From the NCBI GenBank assembly GCA_903881065.1, contig CAIRRW010000043.1, positions 1 through 7,448 on the forward strand: DNA of 7,448 bases, in the 5' to 3' direction. Position numbers and translations under genes: made by a program. This document shows, piece after piece, positions 1 to 3,967 of this stretch. This DNA comes from an uncultured Bacteroidota bacterium. GTDB taxonomy: Bacteria > Bacteroidota > Bacteroidia > 2-12-FULL-35-15. Below the pieces are notes generated by a model. That model ran no database searches. It saw only the letters and a list, made by a program, of their open reading frames with translations, and was not told the DNA's origin. Every line of letters starts with the position of its first letter. The stretch's first letter is position 1.

Positions 1-426
1 CATATTTATTGGAAAGCAGGTGCCACGGAACTTGCCACCGGTAAAAAAACATTGACACTTATTCAGTTTGAAGAAAAATATCAAACTCAATTGGTTCAGC
101 TTGCAAAGAAGTTCAAGGATAAAAATCTTTGGTCTTTATTTAAATCTTTATCAAAGGAAGAACAGCAGAATGAACCTTTAATACTGGCTTTGCGCCAGAT
201 GGATGTTAATGTAAATATCAACTGGCCGCTTTCTCATTATAAATCTGCAGTAAGATATTTACAAAAAGACCCTGAAGATATAGCTGCTACTGGCGGCACC
301 AACTGGCAGAAATACTTGCCTCCGCGTTTTCAGAAACGGATATTTTATCCTGAGTTATGGAATGACGAAGAAAAAGAAGAGTGGGGAAAGGCTTGGGTAA
401 AGTCAGTTGTTTTTAACCACAAATAA
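1..426 (+). CDS. kynA: Tryptophan 2,3-dioxygenase, C-terminal part (5' end outside window)
   Basis: This is the last 141 codons of a gene that enters from the left; the frame is open from base 1, so the TTG at 52 is internal and not the start. The family is a cytosolic haem enzyme that opens the indole ring of L-tryptophan with O2 to give N-formylkynurenine, the first step of the kynurenine pathway. Signature residues are visible. A His encoded at 235-237 is followed six residues later by Arg, matching the proximal haem ligand region (HxxxxxR). Eighteen residues after the His comes ATGGTNW, matching the family's GTGGSSG loop, whose Thr contacts the substrate carboxylate. After that comes FYPELW, matching FFPEL. 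The His-to-Thr loop is about four residues longer than in Xanthomonas TDO, by my alignment from memory. The gene ends in TAA, one base before the stop codon of the convergent DAHP synthase gene. The family call is firm; the symbol is by analogy. Confidence 0.88.
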   Translation, partial: HIYWKAGATELATGKKTLTLIQFEEKYQTQLVQLAKKFKDKNLWSLFKSLSKEEQQNEPLILALRQMDVNVNINWPLSHYKSAVRYLQKDPEDIAATGGTNWQKYLPPRFQKRIFYPELWNDEEKEEWGKAWVKSVVFNHK

Positions 427-427
427 A

Positions 428-1528
428 CTATTTCTTAGGTAATTTATTCATCACTTCCGTTTGTCTGCGGATAGATTCATCGTGTATCAACTGATATAAA
501 TCCTTGATAAATTCTTTTGGCAGACCAAGTAAATCGCCTGTAAGAATGCCACCTTCCATTAGTTTTTTCCAGTGAGCAACCTGGAAAATAGTAATATTGT
601 TTTCTTTTTTATATTCACCAATCTGTTGCGAAATAGTCATCCGCTTGGCTAATAATTCGAGCAAATCGTTGTCTAGTTTTTGAACGATGCAACGCAGTTC
701 TTCCAGTTTATTTTTCAATTCAATATTTTCGACAGAAGAAGAACGGATTTGCAAATCACTGATAATCTCATTCAGCTGGAAAGGCTTTATCTGTTGCTTT
801 GCATCACTCAAAGCTTTTTCCGGATTGCAATGTGTTTCGATCATCAGCCCGTCCATGTCCATATCCATAGCCTTTTGAGCTATATAAGGAATAAGTTCGG
901 GCGAGCCGCCGATATGAGAAGGGTCGCAAATTAAGGGCAATTCGGGACATGCAGCTTTTAAATCAATTGCAAGTTCCCATTTTGGAGAGTTGCGAAATGG
1001 ACCATTATCATACGAATGAAATCCGCGATGAATCGCAGCAATCTTAGTAATACCTGCATTATTTACTCTTTCCAAAGCACCAGCCCAAAGTTGAGTGTCG
1101 GGATAAATAGGGTTTTTGACAAACACAGGAATATCGACTCCTTTCAAAGCATCTGCTATTTCCTGCACCGAGAAAGGATTCACAGTAGTTCGCGCCCCAA
1201 TCCACAAGATATCTATTCCGCTTTTCAAACATTCTTCAACATGATTTGCATTTGCAACTTCTGTAGCGGTGAGCAAACCTGTCTCCGCTTTTACCTGCTG
1301 CATCCATTGCAAACCAATGTTGCCAATGCCTTCAAAAGTATTTGGTCGGGTGCGGGGTTTCCAAATGCCTGCTCGGAAGATACTATTGGGATAAAAGGCC
1401 ACTATCCCTTTAGCAGTATCCAGCATTTGTTCTTGGCTTTCTGCACTGCATGGTCCCGCTATTAATAAAGGTTTTTTATAGTGAGGAAACCATTTATTTA
1501 AAGGGGTAATATTAAGTTCGAGTATCAA
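428..1528 (-). CDS. Bifunctional DAHP synthase (type I-beta) / chorismate mutase (type II)
   Basis: This 366-residue cytosolic enzyme joins phosphoenolpyruvate and erythrose 4-phosphate into DAHP (start of the shikimate pathway) and converts chorismate to prephenate (branch to Phe/Tyr). The synthase domain covers about residues 5-250. It has AGPCSAES (24-31) with metal-ligand Cys27, KPRTRPNTFEG (57-67), IGARTTVNPF (110-119), AIHRGF (165-170), DPSH with metal-ligand His205, Glu231 in IETH, and Asp242 in LSDAKQQ. A linker of about 25 residues leads to an AroQ-type all-helical mutase at about 277-360. Its visible active-site residues are Arg279, Arg296, Lys307 or Lys308, Ser352 and Gln356. Fusion of the mutase at the C-terminus is the arrangement known from Porphyromonas gingivalis, where the mutase domain supports feedback control of the synthase. 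Oddities are His319 where family members usually carry Arg, and the start. No in-frame ATG or GTG lies between the upstream stop (1598-1600) and the AGPCS motif, so TTG at 1526-1528 is the best start. Confidence 0.93.
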   Translation of the reverse strand: MILELNITPLNKWFPHYKKPLLIAGPCSAESQEQMLDTAKGIVAFYPNSIFRAGIWKPRTRPNTFEGIGNIGLQWMQQVKAETGLLTATEVANANHVEECLKSGIDILWIGARTTVNPFSVQEIADALKGVDIPVFVKNPIYPDTQLWAGALERVNNAGITKIAAIHRGFHSYDNGPFRNSPKWELAIDLKAACPELPLICDPSHIGGSPELIPYIAQKAMDMDMDGLMIETHCNPEKALSDAKQQIKPFQLNEIISDLQIRSSSVENIELKNKLEELRCIVQKLDNDLLELLAKRMTISQQIGEYKKENNITIFQVAHWKKLMEGGILTGDLLGLPKEFIKDLYQLIHDESIRRQTEVMNKLPKK

Positions 1529-1548
1529 AATATATTGTTGTGTGTATA

Positions 1549-1580
1549 AAAAAACTCCTGCAAAATTACAGGAGTTTTTC
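1549..1580 (-). terminator. Rho-independent terminator of the deoxyhypusine synthase-like gene
   Basis: On the minus strand the sequence reads A5-CTCCTG, an 8-nt loop, then CAGGAG-T5, and the T-run continues to seven Ts (1554-1548). The core stem is 6 GC-rich pairs, extended to 11 by the A/T flanks. It begins about 25 bases after the stop codon of the gene at 1604-2581, which is the expected place for its terminator. Because of the A-run and T-run symmetry it could also work weakly on the + strand. It ends only about 20 nt before the TTG start of the DAHP synthase gene. Confidence 0.78.
1561..1568 (-). promoter_or_regulatory. Possible -7 box (TAATTTTG) for the DAHP synthase gene
   Basis: The hairpin loop reads TAATTTTG on the minus strand, an exact match to the Bacteroidota -7 consensus TAnnTTTG. 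At the proper distance upstream (19 nt spacer) the sequence is AATG, a poor match to TTTG. If used, transcription would start near 1552-1556 and give a leader of about 25 nt before the TTG codon. An 8-base match in AT-rich DNA can arise by chance, so this is tentative. It is the only candidate I see in the 75-bp gap that could serve this gene. Confidence 0.3.
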
Positions 1581-1603
1581 TTTAATTCATTAATTATTTA
1601 AAC

Positions 1604-2581
1604 TTACCAGCCAAGTATCCAGGCAAACATAAGCGGTGCAACTATTGTCGCATCGCTTTCCACTATAAATTTAGGAGTATGAATATCCAACTTACCCCAG
1701 GTTATTTTTTCGTTTGGTACAGCTCCGGAATAAGAACCGTAACTTGTAGTGGAGTCGGAAATCTGACAGAAATATCCCCAGAAAGGAATATCATGCTGAC
1801 CCATATCCTGATATAACATTGGCACTACACAGATAGGGAAATCACCTGCTATTCCACCGCCAATCTGGAAGAAACCAATACCTTTTCCGCCTGAATTCTT
1901 TGGATACCAATCAGCCAGCCAAGCCATATATTCAATACCGGACTTAATTGTAGAAGCTTTTAATTCTTTTTTAATAACGTAGGAAGCAAAAATGTTTCCC
2001 ATTGTTGAATCTTCCCAGCCGGGAACAACCATCGGTAAATTACGCTCAGCGGCAGCAAGCATCCAGCTATCTTTAGGGTCTATTTCATAATATTGTTCCA
2101 AAACACCGCTATTCAACATCATGAACATATATTCATGCGGGAAATATCTCTCCCCTTTATCATCGGCATCTTTCCATATTTTATGAATATGCTTTTGCAG
2201 TCTGCGGAACGCTTCTTCCTCTGGAATACAAGTATCAGTAACCCGGTTATAGTGATTTTCCAACAAATCCCATTCTTCCTGCGGAGTTAAATCTCTGTAA
2301 TTTGGCACACGTTTATAATGCGAATGAGCCACGAGATTCATAATATCTTCTTCCAGATTGGCGCCGGTGCAGGAGATGATATCTACTTTTCCCTGACGAA
2401 TCATTTCTGCCAGCGACTTGCCAAGTTCTGCTGTACTCATAGCGCCGGCAAGTGTTACCATCATTTTTCCACCTTCGGTAAGGTGAGTTTCGTAACCTTT
2501 GGCTGCATCAACTAATGCTGCTGCATTAAAATGTTTATAGTGTTTTTCAATGAAATTTGAAATAGGTCCTTTTGTAATCAT
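1604..2581 (-). CDS. Deoxyhypusine synthase-like protein
   Basis: A 325-residue cytosolic protein of the deoxyhypusine synthase (DHS) superfamily. DHS itself is an NAD-dependent enzyme that transfers the aminobutyl group of spermidine to a lysine of eIF5A. Visible family features are SCTGANLEED (70-79; TTAGGVEED in the human enzyme), IGGGIAG (240-246; LGGGVVK in human), and WGK (295-297), whose Lys297 matches the catalytic lysine that carries the imine intermediate. Glu291 and Trp295 match two further active-site residues. However, the active-site His of human DHS (His288) aligns with Asp247, and Asp316 aligns with Tyr284, so the polyamine or acceptor pocket differs. Bacteria have no eIF5A with this modification, and some DHS relatives have become homospermidine synthases, so a polyamine-forming role is plausible but not shown. 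The start is ATG at 2579-2581, with a -7 box about 27 bp upstream. The gene is followed by a strong terminator. Confidence 0.88.
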   Translation of the reverse strand: MITKGPISNFIEKHYKHFNAAALVDAAKGYETHLTEGGKMMVTLAGAMSTAELGKSLAEMIRQGKVDIISCTGANLEEDIMNLVAHSHYKRVPNYRDLTPQEEWDLLENHYNRVTDTCIPEEEAFRRLQKHIHKIWKDADDKGERYFPHEYMFMMLNSGVLEQYYEIDPKDSWMLAAAERNLPMVVPGWEDSTMGNIFASYVIKKELKASTIKSGIEYMAWLADWYPKNSGGKGIGFFQIGGGIAGDFPICVVPMLYQDMGQHDIPFWGYFCQISDSTTSYGSYSGAVPNEKITWGKLDIHTPKFIVESDATIVAPLMFAWILGW

Positions 2582-2607
2582 TATATATATGTATTAATTT
2601 TGGACGG

Positions 2608-2615
2608 CAAATGTA
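2608..2615 (-). promoter_or_regulatory. -7 box (TACATTTG) of the deoxyhypusine synthase-like gene
   Basis: On the minus strand the bases read TACATTTG, an exact match to the Bacteroidota -7 consensus TAnnTTTG. It lies 26 bp upstream of the ATG at 2581, giving a predicted leader of roughly 20 nt. The upstream element is weak: the nearest TTG on this strand (2643-2641) is 25 nt away, longer than the usual 19-21. Confidence 0.5.
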
Positions 2616-2785
2616 AAGATATTTTTTGAAGGAGTAGTTTCAATAAAGTTTTATCATCTTTTTATCAACGTAACCATTTTGGAAACCAAAGCAACCGTTT
2701 TTAAAACTTCAGGTCAAATCATTAATTTCATGTTATTCTTATATTATCATTCTATTATTTGTTAATTAATATTGAAAACCAATTA

Positions 2786-2815
2786 TTGCCCTATCCACAA
2801 AAAAGAATATATTTG
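2786..2815 (+). promoter_or_regulatory. Bacteroidota-type promoter of the lamin-tail protein / TonB receptor locus
   Basis: TTG at 2786-2788 and TATATTTG at 2808-2815 are separated by exactly 19 nt, matching the TTTG / TAnnTTTG promoter recognised by the primary sigma factor of this phylum. Transcription would begin near 2820-2824 and leave a leader of about 100 nt before the ATG at 2925. This is the best-formed promoter in the window. Confidence 0.68.
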
Positions 2816-2848
2816 CAGTGAAATTTAAAAAGCGAATACCCTACAAGA

Positions 2849-2893
2849 AATCTTTCTAATCAGAAAGATTATTCCGAAACCGCTTTCATTCGG
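2849..2893 (+). promoter_or_regulatory. Two adjacent hairpins in the 5' leader of the lamin-tail protein mRNA
   Basis: The first hairpin has a perfect 9-bp stem (AATCTTTCT / AGAAAGATT) around a 4-nt loop at 2849-2870. The second, three bases later, is CCGAA / TTCGG around a 10-nt loop at 2874-2893. No T-run follows, so they are not an ordinary terminator. An A-rich stretch (2895-2924) leads into the ATG and probably acts as the ribosome-binding region, as is common in Bacteroidota. The hairpins may stabilise the mRNA or mediate control of translation. I do not recognise a known riboswitch or leader class. Confidence 0.4.
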
Positions 2894-2924
2894 CAAAAAA
2901 TAAAATAATTAATTAAAAATAAAG

Positions 2925-3905
2925 ATGAAAAAAGTATTACTATCAATTTTCGCATTAGCTGCTTATGTAAATGTTAATGCACAGTGCAATGATTTATTTA
3001 TTTCGGAATATGTGGAAGGCAGTGGGAATAACAAAGCCATTGAAATTTATAATCCTTCGAATTCGCCTATTGCTTTAAATAACCTTTATCGCCTTATCCG
3101 TTATAGTAACGGACAATCAGAAGTTGCTGGCAATTTAACTCCTAATGCACCAATAAACTTAGGTACTCACGTTATTGGAGCACATACTGCTTGGGTGATT
3201 GTTCTTGATCAAAGAAATCCAGCAGGAACTGGTCAAACTGTACCTGTTGTTGCTGCCTTACAAGCAGTAGCTGATACTTTTCTTTGTCCTGATTATAGTA
3301 TTAGTTATGCTATGTATTTCAATGGGAATGATGCATTGGCATTACAAAAAACACCTGATGGAGGTACAACTTGGAATGAAGTGGATATTTTTGCTCAAAT
3401 AGGTGATGCCGGAATGGCGGGGCTTGATGGAACTGGTGGTTGGAATTCGATTTTCCCGTATGATAATGCAATGTATGAATCGGCTTGGACGTATAATCAT
3501 ACATTAATCCGTCATAAAGATGTGCTTGGAGGAGTAACGGTTAATCCTAATCCTTTTGATGTTAGTCAGCAATGGGATTCGTTGCCAGTTAACTCCTTTG
3601 ACAGTTTACGTACTCATACTTGCAACTGCCCTACCAATTTAGGAGTTAAAGAAATTGACAATAATGTTTCTGTTCAAGTATTTCCTAACCCTGTAAGTAA
3701 TGGTTTCTTCACAGTATCATCAACTGAAGCAATAATAAGAACAGATGTTTATAATGTTGTTGGCGAAAAAGTACTTGCGAAAGAAGGAAATAAAATGAGT
3801 ACCAAAATAGTTATTGAAACTGGTTCTTTGTCGAAAGGAATTTACTTTGTAAAGACCTTATTTGATAAAAATAAATCTACCACCGTAAAACTTATTATTC
3901 AGTAA
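2925..3905 (+). CDS. Secreted lamin-tail-domain protein with T9SS type A sorting domain
   Basis: A 326-residue exported protein. An N-terminal signal peptide (KK, then a hydrophobic stretch at 4-14) ends near AYVNVNAQ, with cleavage likely after Ala19. A lamin-tail-like beta-sandwich domain follows at about 22-160, recognised by FISEYVEGSGNNKAIEIYN (25-43) and the later WNEVDIFAQIGD (150-161). The C-terminus (about 245-326) is a type IX secretion sorting domain, with VFPNP (252-256), YNVVGEKV (276-283) and LSKGIYFVK (302-310), ending in KLIIQ. The protein should cross the inner membrane by Sec and the outer membrane by T9SS, then be released or anchored at the surface. Four cysteines (21, 121, 233, 235) may form disulfides. 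No catalytic domain is visible, so it is more likely a binding or adhesion protein than an enzyme. In this phylum such domains often accompany secreted nucleases and phosphatases, but nothing here proves that role. It is the first gene of a likely two-gene unit with the receptor downstream. Confidence 0.87.
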   Translation: MKKVLLSIFALAAYVNVNAQCNDLFISEYVEGSGNNKAIEIYNPSNSPIALNNLYRLIRYSNGQSEVAGNLTPNAPINLGTHVIGAHTAWVIVLDQRNPAGTGQTVPVVAALQAVADTFLCPDYSISYAMYFNGNDALALQKTPDGGTTWNEVDIFAQIGDAGMAGLDGTGGWNSIFPYDNAMYESAWTYNHTLIRHKDVLGGVTVNPNPFDVSQQWDSLPVNSFDSLRTHTCNCPTNLGVKEIDNNVSVQVFPNPVSNGFFTVSSTEAIIRTDVYNVVGEKVLAKEGNKMSTKIVIETGSLSKGIYFVKTLFDKNKSTTVKLIIQ

Positions 3906-3922
3906 ATTATTTTTAACACACT

Positions 3923-3962
3923 ACCGGGCAGGCTTTTACAACCTGTCCGGTTTATTATTTTT
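3923..3962 (+). terminator. Terminator-like hairpin between lamin-tail gene and TonB receptor gene
   Basis: ACCGGGCAGG (3923-3932) pairs with CCTGTCCGGT (3942-3951) through ten base pairs including one G-U, around a 9-nt loop, and is followed by a T-rich tail (TTTATTATTTTT, 3951-3962). It lies 17 bp after the stop of the lamin-tail gene and its stem ends 16 bp before the receptor ATG. In that position it would partly terminate transcription and lower receptor expression relative to the secreted protein, or protect the 3' end of the first gene's mRNA. Confidence 0.72.
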
Positions 3963-3967
3963 AATAA

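Larger units (their letters stand above)
2582..2924. other. Divergent intergenic region with two promoters
   Basis: A 343-bp AT-rich gap between two divergently transcribed genes. The left side holds the -7 box of the deoxyhypusine synthase-like gene; the right side holds the promoter and leader of the lamin-tail protein gene. The middle (about 2640-2785) shows no ORF. It has one small perfect inverted repeat, TTTGG-AAA-CCAAA at 2678-2690, and three nearby AACC words (2672, 2684, 2693). These could be an operator, but they are too short to claim. Confidence 0.6.

Noticed and set aside
680..1465. Plus-strand open frames of up to 149 codons opposite the DAHP synthase gene.
   Set aside because: They lie within a clearly recognised gene on the other strand, lack family motifs and have low-quality Ser/Phe/Cys-rich translations.
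1604..2581. A true deoxyhypusine synthase modifying eIF5A.
   Set aside because: The host is bacterial and two active-site positions of the human enzyme are replaced, so only a DHS-like call is justified.
2925..2987. Lipoprotein signal peptide with Cys21 as lipidation site.
   Set aside because: The residues before the Cys (VNAQ) lack the Leu/Ala-Ser/Gly-Ala pattern of a lipobox, and a T9SS sorting domain explains the surface location.
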